Position numbers and translations under genes: made by a program. From Lichenibacterium ramalinae (GTDB lineage: Bacteria; Pseudomonadota; Alphaproteobacteria; Rhizobiales; Beijerinckiaceae), in contig NZ_QYBC01000015.1 in NCBI RefSeq assembly GCF_004137085.1, positions 1 to 64,000 of the forward strand: a stretch of DNA of 64,000 bases, given 5' to 3'. The notes beneath the pieces are model-generated. The model made no database searches. It was not told the origin of the DNA and was given only the letters and a program-made list of their open reading frames with translations. Of this stretch, positions 52,356 to 61,083 are shown one piece after another (within the stretch, counting starts at the first letter, position 1; each line of letters begins with the position of its first letter).

Positions 52356-53201
52356 ATGTCGCCCCCTCCGCCCCGCCCCGCCCGCGTGCTCGTCTTCGAT
52401 TCGGGGCTCGGCGGCCTCACGGTGCTGGCCGAGCTGGACCGGCTGCGCCCGGATGCCGACCGGCTCTACCTCGCCGACGACGCCGTGTTCCCCTACGGCG
52501 ACCTGGCCGAGCCGGACCTCGTCGCGCGGGTGATGGCGGTGTTGACGCCGCCGATCGCCCTCCACCGGCCGGACGCCGTCGTGGTGGCCTGCAACACGGC
52601 CTCGACGGCGGTGCTGCCGCCCCTGCGCGCCCGCTGGCCGGAGATCGCCGTGGTCGGCACCGTGCCGGCCATCAAGCCCGCGGCCGCGGCGTCGCGCAGC
52701 CGGCGCATCGCCGTGCTGGCGACGCCCGGGACCGTGGCGCGCGACTACACACGCGACCTCGTGCGCAGTTTCGCGGGCGATTGTTCGGTGGACCTCGTGG
52801 GCGCCCCCCGGCTCGCCGCCCTGGCGGAGGCGGCGCTTCGGGGCGGGGCGATCGACGATGCCGACGTGCTCCGCGAGATCGCCCCCGCCTTCGTCGACGC
52901 CGCCGGCCGGCGCACCGACACGGTCGTGCTGGCCTGTACCCATTATCCGCTGCTGGTCGACACCTTCCGCCGCCTGGCGCCCTGGCCGGTCGCCTATCTC
53001 GATCCCGCCCCCGCCATCGCGCGGCGGGTGGAGGCCGTGCTGGCCGAGCGCGGGTTCACGGCGGCCGATGCCGTGGCGTCCGATGCCGTGGGGGCCGACG
53101 CCGCGGCGGTGCGGCACGGCTCCATCCTGTTCACCTCCGGTCGCCCGCCCGGCCCGGCCCTGGCGCGGGCGCTGGCGGCGCGGAGGCTCGCGCCGGCGTG
53201 A
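52356..53201 (+). CDS. murI: Glutamate racemase
   Basis: 281 aa. VLVFDSGLGGLTVLAEL, ACNTAS (first catalytic Cys) and VLACTHYPLL (second catalytic Cys) are the MurI signatures, with ADDAVFPYGDL for substrate binding. It supplies D-glutamate for peptidoglycan, cofactor-independent, in the cytoplasm. The gap downstream (53202-53277) contains a GGATCCGCTCC motif resembling the dispersed repeat cores. It is convergent with a GFA-family gene. Confidence 0.95.
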   Translation: MSPPPPRPARVLVFDSGLGGLTVLAELDRLRPDADRLYLADDAVFPYGDLAEPDLVARVMAVLTPPIALHRPDAVVVACNTASTAVLPPLRARWPEIAVVGTVPAIKPAAAASRSRRIAVLATPGTVARDYTRDLVRSFAGDCSVDLVGAPRLAALAEAALRGGAIDDADVLREIAPAFVDAAGRRTDTVVLACTHYPLLVDTFRRLAPWPVAYLDPAPAIARRVEAVLAERGFTAADAVASDAVGADAAAVRHGSILFTSGRPPGPALARALAARRLAPA

Positions 53202-53277
53202 CACCGTCGCCGGCGACCTCGCGCGATGCTCCCGCCTGCGGCGGATCCGCTCCAGGTTGCAGGGAAGCGAAGCTGCT

Positions 53278-53670
53278 CTAAGGTTCGGAGCGGCCCGTGC
53301 CCTCGCGGTCACCGGCGTAGTGTTTCTCGAGCGGGAACGGCGGCAGCCAGGACTCGCGGCGGACGATCCAGCTTTCGTAAGTCGGCCTGAAACGATCGGG
53401 CTCGTCGAAGGCGCCGAGGTTCACCTCGACCTCGTCTCCGGAGCGCCCGAAGACGGACGAGCCGCAGTGGGGGCAGAAGAACCGGCCCTCGTACTCGCGC
53501 GTCTCGCCGCGGACCGTCACGGCATGGTCGGGGAAGATGGCGCAGGCATGGAAGAGCGCGCCCTGATGCTTGCGGCAGTCGAGGCAGTGGCAGAGCCCGA
53601 CGCGGTACGGCTCGCCCGACGCCGCGAGGCGCACTCGGCCGCACATGCAGCCGCCCGTGACGTCGGTCAT
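53278..53670 (-). CDS. GFA/CENP-V-family zinc protein
   Basis: 130 aa from the ATG at 53670. Cys pattern: GGCMCGRVRL, LCHCLDCRKHQGALFH and FFCPHCGSSVFG, the full GFA zinc-binding set. The end QADL-type strand appears as FRPTYESWIVRRESWLPPF, common in proteobacterial GFA proteins annotated as aldehyde-activating. Substrate unknown. It follows katA on the same strand with a terminator between them, so it is probably a separate transcript. It is not a close copy of the GFA protein at 44814. Confidence 0.87.
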   Translation of the reverse strand: MTDVTGGCMCGRVRLAASGEPYRVGLCHCLDCRKHQGALFHACAIFPDHAVTVRGETREYEGRFFCPHCGSSVFGRSGDEVEVNLGAFDEPDRFRPTYESWIVRRESWLPPFPLEKHYAGDREGTGRSEP

Positions 53671-53695
53671 GCGGATCTCCTGGTTGGTCGAATGC

Positions 53696-53723
53696 GAAAG
53701 GCCCGGCGCTGGCGCGCCGGGCC
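53696..53723 (-). terminator. Intrinsic terminator downstream of katA
   Basis: On the minus strand GGCCCGGCGC pairs with GCGCCGGGCC around a 4-base loop (GCCA), followed by CTTTCGC. It lies 42 bp past the katA stop and before the GFA gene. The T tract is short, so efficiency is uncertain. Confidence 0.65.
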
Positions 53724-53764
53724 CCGTGTCTCGTCGGGCCGGTATGTCCTCGGGCCCGCGACGC

Positions 53765-55378
53765 TTACTCGGCGGCCTGGCGGCTCGGGGCGTTGCCCTG
53801 GGTGTTGCCCTTGGCGTTGCTGCCATCCGTGTAGGTTTCGGCGGTCAGAGCCTTGTGCGGGGCCGCGCGGCCGGGCAGCGGCGGCAGGGCCTTGGCCTTC
53901 TCGAGGTCGATGCCGGCGCCCTCGGCGACGCGGCGGCCGTAGTCCTCGTCGCAGTGCCAGAAGTGCCAGACCATGCGGAGCTGGATGGGCTCCGGGCAGG
54001 CCTTCATGTCGTTGACGAGGTTGTCGATCAGGTCGTCGCGCTCCCACGCCTCGAAGGTGCGGTATCGTTCGCCGGCCTGGGTGTAGTCGTCGGTGGTGCG
54101 GCTCGTCTGATAGCGGCCGAGCTTGCCCTCGACCTGCTGGTGATACTCGCGGGCCGGCTTCGCCGCCTCCTTGAGGCTCTGGCCCAGCACGGACGGCTCG
54201 TAGTTCACGTTGGGGTTCGGGCCGCCATCGACCGTGTAGGTCATCTGGCCGTCGCGCTGGTTCGTGCGGGCGACGACGCCGGGCGCCGGCGCGTTGATGG
54301 GCAGCTGGAGGTAGTTGGCGCCGACGCGGTAGCGCTGCGTGTCCGAATAGGACAGCGTGCGCCCCTGCAGCATCTTGTCGTCCGAGAAGTCGATGCCGTC
54401 CACCAGCACGCCCGTGCCGAAGGCCGACTGCTCCACCTCGGCGAAGAAGTTCGACGGGACGCGGTCCAGCACCAGTCGGCCGCAGGGCAGCAGCGGGAAC
54501 TGGTCGACCGGCCACAGCTTCGTGTCGTCGAGCGGGTCGAAGCTGAGGTGCTCGTTGGGGCCGTCCGGCATGATCTGCACGCAGAACTCCCACTCGGGGA
54601 AGTTGCCGGCCGCGATGTTGTCGTAGAGGTCGCGGGTGCAGTGACCGACGTCCTTGGCCTGGATGGCGGACGCCTGCGCCGACGTCAGGTTGCGGACGCC
54701 CTGCTTGGGCTCGAAGTGGAACTTGCAGAGGACCGCTTCGCCGGCCTCGTTGACGAGCTTGTAGGTGTTGACGCCCGAGCCCTCCATCTCGCGGAAGGTG
54801 GCGGGGATGCCCCACGGGGACTTGAGATGCGTCACCATGTGCAGCGACTCGGGATGCATGCCCACGAAGTCGAAGAAGCGCCAGGCTTCCTGGCGGTTGG
54901 TGATGGGATCGGGCTTGAAGGCGTGGATCATGTCGGGGAACTTGATGGCGTCCCGGATGAAGAACACCTTCAGGTTGTTGCCGACGAGGTCCCAGTTGCC
55001 GTCGACGGTCTTGAACTTGATGGCGAAGCCGCGGGGGTCGCGCTCGGTCTCGGGGGACTCCTTGGCACCGGCGACCGTCGAGAAGCGGACGAAGGTCGGG
55101 GTCTTCACGCCGGTCTGGGTGAGCACCTTGGCGCGGGTGTACTTGGAGGCGGGCTCGTCGCCGATCTTGCCATAGGCTTCGAAATAGCCGTGGGCGCCGG
55201 CGCCGCGGGCATGCACGACGCGCTCGGGGATGCGCTCGCGGTCGAAATGGGTGATCTTCTCGATGAACTGGTAGTTCTCGAGCGTCGCGGGGCCACGCTC
55301 GCCGACCGTGCGGGTCGACTGGTTGTCGCGAACCGGATGGCCCTGACGGGTGGTCAGGATGTTGCTCTGTTCAGTCAT
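53765..55378 (-). CDS. katA: Monofunctional heme catalase
   Basis: 537 aa. The catalytic His56 lies in [16 protein letters not shown], the Asn region in [18 protein letters not shown], and the proximal heme Tyr region in [38 protein letters not shown], in parts, fits the small-subunit clade 3 catalases; length is slightly above average owing to a C-terminal Ala/Gly/Asn tail. It dismutates H2O2 in the cytoplasm. Divergent from a PerR/Fur-type regulator with a Fur/PerR-like box in the 252-bp gap, so peroxide-inducible derepression is likely. Confidence 0.96.
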   Translation of the reverse strand: MTEQSNILTTRQGHPVRDNQSTRTVGERGPATLENYQFIEKITHFDRERIPERVVHARGAGAHGYFEAYGKIGDEPASKYTRAKVLTQTGVKTPTFVRFSTVAGAKESPETERDPRGFAIKFKTVDGNWDLVGNNLKVFFIRDAIKFPDMIHAFKPDPITNRQEAWRFFDFVGMHPESLHMVTHLKSPWGIPATFREMEGSGVNTYKLVNEAGEAVLCKFHFEPKQGVRNLTSAQASAIQAKDVGHCTRDLYDNIAAGNFPEWEFCVQIMPDGPNEHLSFDPLDDTKLWPVDQFPLLPCGRLVLDRVPSNFFAEVEQSAFGTGVLVDGIDFSDDKMLQGRTLSYSDTQRYRVGANYLQLPINAPAPGVVARTNQRDGQMTYTVDGGPNPNVNYEPSVLGQSLKEAAKPAREYHQQVEGKLGRYQTSRTTDDYTQAGERYRTFEAWERDDLIDNLVNDMKACPEPIQLRMVWHFWHCDEDYGRRVAEGAGIDLEKAKALPPLPGRAAPHKALTAETYTDGSNAKGNTQGNAPSRQAAE

Positions 55379-55560
55379 CGACATCTCCAGGGTTGGGAGG
55401 GGGGCTCGCACGCCGGGAACCAGATCTTTTTCCCCGACGGAGCGATTTCAAGCCCGGTCGCGGCTTCCGCCGGGGGCTCACTCGCGTGGGCTGTCCCGGA
55501 CAGCGAGGTTGCGCCGTGGTTGGGCCCGTTCGTCGCTCGCTGTTCAATCGATACCGGAAG

Positions 55561-55575
55561 TGATACTCATTTTCA
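55561..55575. promoter_or_regulatory. Fur/PerR-type 7-1-7 operator between katA and the regulator
   Basis: TGATACTCATTTTCA matches the 15-bp 7-1-7 Fur-family consensus TGATAATCATTATCA at 13 of 15 positions. It lies 55 bp before the regulator start and 183 bp before the divergent katA start. This is the arrangement of PerR-controlled catalases. Mismatches are at positions 6 and 12. Binding is inferred. Confidence 0.65.
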
Positions 55576-55630
55576 ATCCTCCCGGGGAGGAAAGCCTCTT
55601 TGAAGCCGCGACCGCGGATCCGGAACCCGC

Positions 55631-56089
55631 ATGACGACCACCCACCAGACCAAACGGCTGCCCTCCAACTACCAGCTCGTCTACGATGTCGTGCGGGCCC
55701 AGGCGCCGGGCGTCCACGCCCCTGCGGGCGACATCTATGCGCGGGCGAGGGCGCTGAAGGCGACCCTGGGCTATTCCACCGTGTACCGGGCGCTCGATCG
55801 CCTGTGCCGGATGGGTCTGGTGCTGGAGCTGCACCTGCCGGGGATGAGCGCGGCTCTCTATGAACAGGCCCGCTCCGGCCACGCCCATTTCGTCTGCCGC
55901 GCCTGCGGCCGGATCGAGGACGTGGACTGCGACGTGCCCGCCGATGCCATTCATTCTTTCGTGAAGGGGCGCGACGGGGAGGTCGAGGAGATCATCCTGA
56001 CCGTCCACGGCCGCTGCATGTCATGCAGACAGGCCTCGCCCCCCGCCGCAGAATCGGCCGAAGGCCAGCACCGGCCCGAGCTATCATAG
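55631..56089 (+). CDS. Fur-family regulator, PerR-like
   Basis: 152 aa. The winged helix (NYQLVYDVVRAQAPGVHAPAGDIYARA, then LGYSTVYRALDRLCRMGLVLEL) ends in the typical Fur strand. The dimerisation domain has HAHFVCRACGRIEDVDCD with one structural Cys-x2-Cys pair, and a second pair CMSC near the C-terminus, as in zinc-structural PerR/Fur proteins. Regulatory-site residues (His, Asp, Glu) are plausibly placed, but PerR cannot be told from Fur or Zur by reading alone. Divergence from katA and the operator between them favour PerR: metal-catalysed oxidation releases the protein and induces catalase. Confidence 0.85.
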   Translation: MTTTHQTKRLPSNYQLVYDVVRAQAPGVHAPAGDIYARARALKATLGYSTVYRALDRLCRMGLVLELHLPGMSAALYEQARSGHAHFVCRACGRIEDVDCDVPADAIHSFVKGRDGEVEEIILTVHGRCMSCRQASPPAAESAEGQHRPELS

Positions 56090-56160
56090 ATTAGGAAGCC
56101 GTTAGAATGCGTTAACCGTCGCGGAAGTTCCGCCAATTCGGCACAGTCTGAGCCGTTCTT

Positions 56161-56176
56161 TTAAACGGCTATTAAC
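56161..56176. promoter_or_regulatory. CtrA-type box (TTAA-N7-TTAAC) upstream of the porin gene
   Basis: TTAAACGGCTATTAAC is an exact match to the CtrA consensus, in the 272-bp gap between the Fur-family gene and the Omp31-like porin, 186 bp before the porin start. GATTAG and GCGTTAACC (a half-site) occur nearby. Cell-cycle control of outer-membrane proteins by CtrA is known in Brucella and Caulobacter. The distance is longer than usual, so it may act on an unrecognised start. Confidence 0.5.
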
Positions 56177-56361
56177 GCAATTCGGATCACGCCCTCACCG
56201 ATTGGCGGTCAAATGTGGCAAGATCGCCCTCTACCGCCACAAAGCTGTGACGTTGCCGCAACAGCAGTCCGGAAGGCGCAGCGAGGGCCGGATTCGCGAT
56301 TGCGTCGTCCCGGGGCCCGGCCGTAGGGTCCCTCCAGAGATCGCTCTGGAGAAAAATCTCG

Positions 56362-57159
56362 ATGTTCGCTTCCAAGAAAATCGTCACCGTTGCCGCCATG
56401 CTGGTCGGCGCCGCCGGCGCGGCTCACGCCGCCGATCTGCCGGCTCGCGTGGCCCCGGCCCCGTATGTGGCCCCGCTGCCGGTCTTCACCTGGACGGGCG
56501 CCTACTTCGGCATCAATGCCGGCGCGGCCTTCGACAACAAGCAGGAGTTCACCACCACCGCCAACCGTTCGGACGGCATCGGCAACACGAAGTTCAGCGA
56601 CAGCGGCTTCTCGGCCGGTGGCCAGATCGGCTACAACTATCAGCTGCAGGGCTTCGGCGGCTTCGGTGGTCCGGGTTCGGGCCTGGTGGTCGGCTTCGAG
56701 GCTGACGCCATGTACATGGACACCGACAAGTCGGTGAACACCATCACGAACAACGGCACCGCGTCGTTCCGTTCGGGCCTCGACTTCCTCGGCACCGCCC
56801 GCGGCCGCCTCGGCTATGCCTTCAACCAGTTCATGATCTACGGCACGGGCGGCTTCGCCTACGGCAACGTGAACAGCCGCGTCGTCTCGATCTACAACGG
56901 CAACACCGACCTGCAGCGTCAGTCCGGCTTCAACACCGGCTACACCTACGGTGGCGGCGTGGAATACGCCCTGCCGACGGGCTCCTTCCTGAACTTCTTC
57001 CACTCCAGCGCCGTGACGCTGAAGGCCGAATACCTCCGCTACGAGCTCGACAGCTCGAACCTGCGCGACACGTCGGTCAACACCGTCAACCTGCAGCCCG
57101 GCCTGAAGGTGAAGAACGAGGGCAACATCGCCCGCATCGGCCTGAACTACAAGTTCTAG
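56362..57159 (+). CDS. Outer-membrane beta-barrel protein, Omp31/opacity family
   Basis: 265 aa. A signal peptide (KKIVTVAAMLVGAAGAAHA-AD) precedes a short Pro/Ala linker, then FTWTGAYFGINAGAAFDN, the characteristic first strand of Omp25/Omp31/RopB proteins. FLGTARGRLGYAFNQFMIYGTGGFAYG and the final strand NIARIGLNYKF, ending in Phe, are typical for an 8-stranded barrel inserted by Bam. Codon use and sequence are less GC-extreme than neighbours, as expected for an abundant protein. A strong terminator follows. Probably a major outer-membrane structural protein. Confidence 0.92.
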   Translation: MFASKKIVTVAAMLVGAAGAAHAADLPARVAPAPYVAPLPVFTWTGAYFGINAGAAFDNKQEFTTTANRSDGIGNTKFSDSGFSAGGQIGYNYQLQGFGGFGGPGSGLVVGFEADAMYMDTDKSVNTITNNGTASFRSGLDFLGTARGRLGYAFNQFMIYGTGGFAYGNVNSRVVSIYNGNTDLQRQSGFNTGYTYGGGVEYALPTGSFLNFFHSSAVTLKAEYLRYELDSSNLRDTSVNTVNLQPGLKVKNEGNIARIGLNYKF

Positions 57160-57214
57160 TCGCCGTCCCGGCTCCGGCCGGGTCCGACCCGAACGCTTCC
57201 GGCCTGGCCGGAGG

Positions 57215-57248
57215 AAAGGCGCCGCAGCGAAAGCTGCGGCGCCTTTTT
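57215..57248 (+). terminator. Strong intrinsic terminator of the porin gene
   Basis: GGCGCCGCAGC and GCTGCGGCGCC form an 11-bp GC stem with a GAAA tetraloop, followed by TTTTT, 56 bp after the stop. Confidence 0.92.
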
Positions 57249-57407
57249 CAATGGTGCGCCGTCCTTCCCTGCGCCGTCATGACGGTGCGCCCGCCCTGGC
57301 GCGCCCTGTGCCGCTCCAGGGCGTCGAGCCCGGCGAGGCCGCCGGCCTGCGGCGTCGCCGGTCGGAGCCTCGCCGGTCAGAGCCCGGCCGGTCATGGCTC
57401 CGGCACG

Positions 57408-57442
57408 AAAAAAAAGCCCCCGGCCCGGAGGGGCAGGGGGCT
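57408..57442 (-). terminator. Intrinsic terminator of rpmF
   Basis: On the minus strand GCCCCCTGCCCCTCCGGGC then CGGGGGC folds into a GC stem and is followed by a run of eight T, 32 bp after the rpmF stop. Confidence 0.9.
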
Positions 57443-57473
57443 TCTGTTGCGTCGGGCCGATGCGGCGCGGCGG

Positions 57474-57668
57474 TCAGTCTTCCGCGGCGACGGTCTTGGG
57501 CTTGAGGACCATGCGGCCCCGGTACATGCCGCTCTTCAGGTCGACATGGTGGGGGCGGCGCAGTTCGCCCGAGTCCTTGTCTTCCACGTAGGTGGGCTGT
57601 GCCAATGCGTCGGCCGACCGGCGGAAGCCCCGCTTCATCGGCGATGTTTTCCGTTTCGGGACGGCCAT
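57474..57668 (-). CDS. rpmF: 50S ribosomal protein L32
   Basis: 64 aa. [20 protein letters not shown] is the universal L32 start and the C-terminal [19 protein letters not shown] is the alphaproteobacterial form without the zinc-binding cysteines (C- version). It is a structural protein of the large ribosomal subunit. Followed by a clear terminator. It faces away from sdhC; the 237-bp gap between them holds both promoters and no other gene. Confidence 0.97.
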   Translation of the reverse strand: MAVPKRKTSPMKRGFRRSADALAQPTYVEDKDSGELRRPHHVDLKSGMYRGRMVLKPKTVAAED

Positions 57669-57905
57669 ATCGCTCTCCGTTAAAATGTCACGTCCCGCTC
57701 AACAGGGGACGGGCCGCTCCGCCGAGACGGGCAGCCATCGGCGTCTCCCTAGCGGCAAACCGTGCCGGACGCCAGCCCAAAAACCGACTCCGTCGCCCGC
57801 AGGCCCGATCGGCGCTGCGTTGAAGCGACGCCGACGCAAATTGTTGCGGCGCCGCAACGATCCCTGTATCCCGATGGCCCAGCACTGGAGGGGGATCATC
57901 CAACG

Positions 57906-58319
57906 ATGGCGGAAGCGCAATCGCGTCCGGAAGTGACGCGTCACCCGAGGCCCCTGTCGCCGCACCTCGGTGTGTATCGGCCGATGCTGACCATGATGAT
58001 GTCGATCGCGCATCGCATCACCGGCATCGTCTTGTCGGCCGGGACGCTCCTGCTGGCCTGGTACCTCGTCGCGGCGGCCTCGGGGCCGCATGCCTTCGAG
58101 ATCGCGGCGGGCTTCCTGTCCTCCTGGCTGGGCCTGCTCATCCTGTTCGGCTTCACCTGGGCGCTGTTCCACCACCTGCTCGGCGGGGTCCGCCACTTCA
58201 TCTGGGATGCCGGCTACGGCATGGACCATCCCCAGCGCGAATATCTGGCACAGGCCACGCTCGGCGGCGGCATCCTCCTCACCGTGCTGGTGTGGATCCT
58301 GGCCTTCCTGGTGCGGTGA
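57906..58319 (+). CDS. sdhC: Succinate dehydrogenase cytochrome b556 subunit
   Basis: 137 aa from the ATG at 57906. RPLSPHLGVYRPMLTMMMSI and AHRITGIVLSAGTLLL carry the quinone-site residues; the heme-ligand His lies in FHHLLGGVRHFIWD. Three membrane helices are visible. It anchors SdhAB, binds heme b with SdhD and forms the ubiquinone site. First gene of an sdhC-sdhD-sdhA run. Confidence 0.95.
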   Translation: MAEAQSRPEVTRHPRPLSPHLGVYRPMLTMMMSIAHRITGIVLSAGTLLLAWYLVAAASGPHAFEIAAGFLSSWLGLLILFGFTWALFHHLLGGVRHFIWDAGYGMDHPQREYLAQATLGGGILLTVLVWILAFLVR

Positions 58320-58332
58320 GGAGCGGTCCGCG

Positions 58333-58725
58333 ATGAGCAACCACCCCAACCACATGCGGACCGAGCTGCGCCGGGTGCGCTACCTCGGCTCCGCCCGCTC
58401 CGGCACCACCGGCTCCATGCACATGCGCCTGACCTCGCTGGCCCTGGTGCCGCTGACGGTCGGCTTCGTCTGGCTCGCCCTGTCGCTGGTGGGCAAGCCC
58501 TACCGGGCCGCGCTGGCGACGCTGTCGCAGCCTGTCGCGTCCATCTTCCTGCTCCTGTTCATCCTGGCGGGCATCTACCATATGCAACTCGGGATCAGGA
58601 ATATTGTCGACGACTATGTCCACGACGAACACGTCAAGGAATGGTCGCTGGCCGCCAACCTGTTCGCCTGCTTCGTCGTCGGCATCGCAAGCGTCTATGC
58701 GGTGATGCGGCTCAGCTTCCTGTGA
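58333..58725 (+). CDS. sdhD: Succinate dehydrogenase membrane anchor subunit
   Basis: 130 aa. [21 protein letters not shown] is the alphaproteobacterial SdhD lead, then three membrane helices. The heme/quinone region is [19 protein letters not shown] with the conserved His and the DDYVH motif. It begins 13 bp after sdhC and is followed 46 bp later by sdhA. Confidence 0.95.
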   Translation: MSNHPNHMRTELRRVRYLGSARSGTTGSMHMRLTSLALVPLTVGFVWLALSLVGKPYRAALATLSQPVASIFLLLFILAGIYHMQLGIRNIVDDYVHDEHVKEWSLAANLFACFVVGIASVYAVMRLSFL

Positions 58726-58771
58726 TGATGTCATGCCGGTGGGGGCGGCCCGCCGGTTTCGGAGAGATGTG

Positions 58772-60640
58772 ATGGCCACCAACGGCAGCGGGACGAACGG
58801 CGCCTCGACCAACGGAACGGCGGCGAACGGCAAGGCGGCGAATGGCAAGGCCGGCCCCGCCTACCCGATCACCGACCACTCGTTCGACGTGCTGGTGGTG
58901 GGGGCCGGCGGCGCCGGCCTGCGCGCCGCGGTGGGCTGCGCCCAGGCGGGCCTGCGCACGGCCTGCATCACCAAGGTGTTCCCCACGCGCTCCCACACCG
59001 TGGCGGCCCAGGGCGGCATCTCGGCGTCGCTCGGCAACATGGGCCCCGACGACTGGCGCTGGCACATGTACGACACCGTGAAGGGTTCGGACTGGCTGGG
59101 CGATCAGGACTCCATCGAATACCTGTGCCGCAACGCTCCCCAGGCCGTCTACGAGCTCGAACACTGGGGCGTGCCGTTCTCGCGCACCGAGGAGGGCAAG
59201 ATCTACCAGCGGCCCTTCGGCGGCATGACGACCGACTACGGCAAGGGCACGGCCCAGCGCACCTGCGCGGCCGCCGACCGCACCGGCCACGCCATCCTGC
59301 ACACGCTCTACGGCCAGGCGCTACGCAACAAGACCGAGTTCTTCATCGAGTACTTCGCCATCGACCTCATCATGGAGGAGGGGCGCTGCCGGGGCATCGT
59401 CGCCCTGAAGCTCGACGACGGCACCATCCACCGCTTCCGCTCCAACCTCACCATCCTGGCGACGGGCGGCTACGGCCGGGCCTATTTCTCCGCCACCTCC
59501 GCCCACACCTGCACGGGCGACGGCAACGCCATGGTGCTGCGCGCCGGCCTGCCGCTGCAGGACATGGAATTCGTGCAGTTCCACCCGACCGGCATCTACG
59601 GCGCCGGCTGCCTCATCACGGAAGGCTCGCGCGGCGAGGGCGGCTACCTCACCAACTCCGAGGGCGAGCGCTTCATGGAGCGCTACGCTCCCTCGGCCAA
59701 GGATCTCGCCTCGCGCGACGTCGTCAGCCGCGCCATGACGATGGAGATCCGCGACGGCCGCGGCGTCGGCAAGGCCAAGGACCACATCCACCTGCACCTC
59801 GAGCACCTGGACCCCGCGATCCTGGCCGACCGCCTGCCGGGCATCTCGGAAAGCGCCAAGATCTTCGCCGGCGTCGACGTCACCAAGGAGCCGATCCCGG
59901 TGCTGCCGACCGTGCACTACAACATGGGCGGCATCCCGACGAACTACCATGGCGAGGTGCTGACCAAGGTGGGCGGCGACCCCGACAGCGTCGTGCCGGG
60001 CCTGATGGCGCTCGGCGAGGCCGCCTGCGTGTCGGTGCACGGCGCCAACCGCCTCGGCTCCAACTCGCTGATCGACCTCGTGGTCTTCGGCCGTGCCGCG
60101 GGCCTGCGCGCCGCCGAGCTCGTCACCCCCGGCGAGAAGCAGCGCGAACTCGCCAAGGATGCCGGCGACCTCGCGCTGGCACGCCTCGACCGGTTCCGCC
60201 ACGCCAGCGGCGGCACGCCGACGGCGGACCTGCGCGGCCGCATGCAGCGCACCATGCAGAACAATTGCGCGGTCTTCCGCACCGGCGAGGTGCTGGAGGA
60301 GGGCGTGAAGCTCATCAACGACGTTTGGCGCGGCTCCGCCGACATCCGCACCACGGACCGGTCGCTGATCTGGAACTCGGACCTCGTCGAGACGATGGAG
60401 TTCGACAACCTCATCAGCCAGGCGGTCGTCACCATGGAATGCGCCGCCAACCGGCAGGAGTCGCGTGGCGCCCATGCGCGCGAGGACTTCCCCAACCGCG
60501 ACGACAAGACCTGGATGAAGCACACGCTCGCCTGGCTCGACGAGGGCTCGCAGAAGGTCACGGTCGACTATCGCCCGGTGCACACCTACACGATGAGCAA
60601 CGACGTGCAGTACATCGAGCCCAAGGCCCGCGTGTACTGA
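58772..60640 (+). CDS. sdhA: Succinate dehydrogenase flavoprotein subunit
   Basis: 622 aa from the ATG at 58772. FAD-binding [16 protein letters not shown], the covalent-FAD His in [11 protein letters not shown], the active-site [21 protein letters not shown] and [22 protein letters not shown] are in place; the C-terminal helical domain ends with [18 protein letters not shown]. An unusual N-terminal extension of about 26 residues is built from N-G units ([13 protein letters not shown] and so on), absent from most SdhA proteins. It oxidises succinate to fumarate in the TCA cycle. Normally sdhB follows directly; here about 1.9 kb of other genes intervene. Confidence 0.96.
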   Translation: MATNGSGTNGASTNGTAANGKAANGKAGPAYPITDHSFDVLVVGAGGAGLRAAVGCAQAGLRTACITKVFPTRSHTVAAQGGISASLGNMGPDDWRWHMYDTVKGSDWLGDQDSIEYLCRNAPQAVYELEHWGVPFSRTEEGKIYQRPFGGMTTDYGKGTAQRTCAAADRTGHAILHTLYGQALRNKTEFFIEYFAIDLIMEEGRCRGIVALKLDDGTIHRFRSNLTILATGGYGRAYFSATSAHTCTGDGNAMVLRAGLPLQDMEFVQFHPTGIYGAGCLITEGSRGEGGYLTNSEGERFMERYAPSAKDLASRDVVSRAMTMEIRDGRGVGKAKDHIHLHLEHLDPAILADRLPGISESAKIFAGVDVTKEPIPVLPTVHYNMGGIPTNYHGEVLTKVGGDPDSVVPGLMALGEAACVSVHGANRLGSNSLIDLVVFGRAAGLRAAELVTPGEKQRELAKDAGDLALARLDRFRHASGGTPTADLRGRMQRTMQNNCAVFRTGEVLEEGVKLINDVWRGSADIRTTDRSLIWNSDLVETMEFDNLISQAVVTMECAANRQESRGAHAREDFPNRDDKTWMKHTLAWLDEGSQKVTVDYRPVHTYTMSNDVQYIEPKARVY

Positions 60641-60703
60641 TCTGGGTGGGGCGCCATGAGTTTCGGTGTCGGTATCGGGCATAACAAGCGACGGGCGGGA
60701 CGC

Positions 60704-61000
60704 ATGTATGCCATTGTCTTCGATTTCGACACCGAACTGCTCAAGGCGAACTACCCCGGGCCGAGCTGGAATAACGCCTCTGACAACGTCAAGCGATACC
60801 TGACGGTGAGGGGGTTCACCTGGATGCAGGGCTCGACCTATTTCGGTGACGACAGTGTCGATGCCGTCCGCTGTGTCCGTTTCGTGCAGAAACTTGCCAA
60901 GAAGTACGCCTGGTTCACGCCATCCGTGCGAGATATCCGCATGTTGCGGATCGAAGAGAACAATGATCTCAGGATCGCACTCGACGACGACGATGACTGA
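60704..61000 (+). CDS. VapD-like protein (Cas2-fold endoribonuclease family)
   Basis: 98 aa from the ATG at 60704; a start at 60656 would add 16 residues. MYAIVFDFDTELLKANYPGP, YLTVRGFTWMQGSTYFGDD, VDAVRCVRFVQKLAKKYAWF and SVRDIRMLRIEENNDL match the VapD family: a ferredoxin-like fold related to Cas2, some members of which are ribonuclease toxins (VapD of Haemophilus and Helicobacter). The Asp in the first strand is conserved. It lies between sdhA and sdhB. No VapX-type antitoxin is recognisable beside it. Base composition is lower in GC than neighbours (TTTC, AAT codons), suggesting transfer. Confidence 0.85.
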   Translation: MYAIVFDFDTELLKANYPGPSWNNASDNVKRYLTVRGFTWMQGSTYFGDDSVDAVRCVRFVQKLAKKYAWFTPSVRDIRMLRIEENNDLRIALDDDDD

Positions 61001-61083
61001 CATCGCAGTACGGCGGGCTGTGTGAAGTGGAGAGCAGAATGCCGGTAACCGGGTCTCGATCGTCGTCGCCTGCAAACTCAGCC

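Noticed and set aside
60704-61000. VapD-like gene taken as a stand-alone cas2
   Set aside because: Although the fold is related, the sequence is of the VapD type and there is no cas1 or repeat array nearby.
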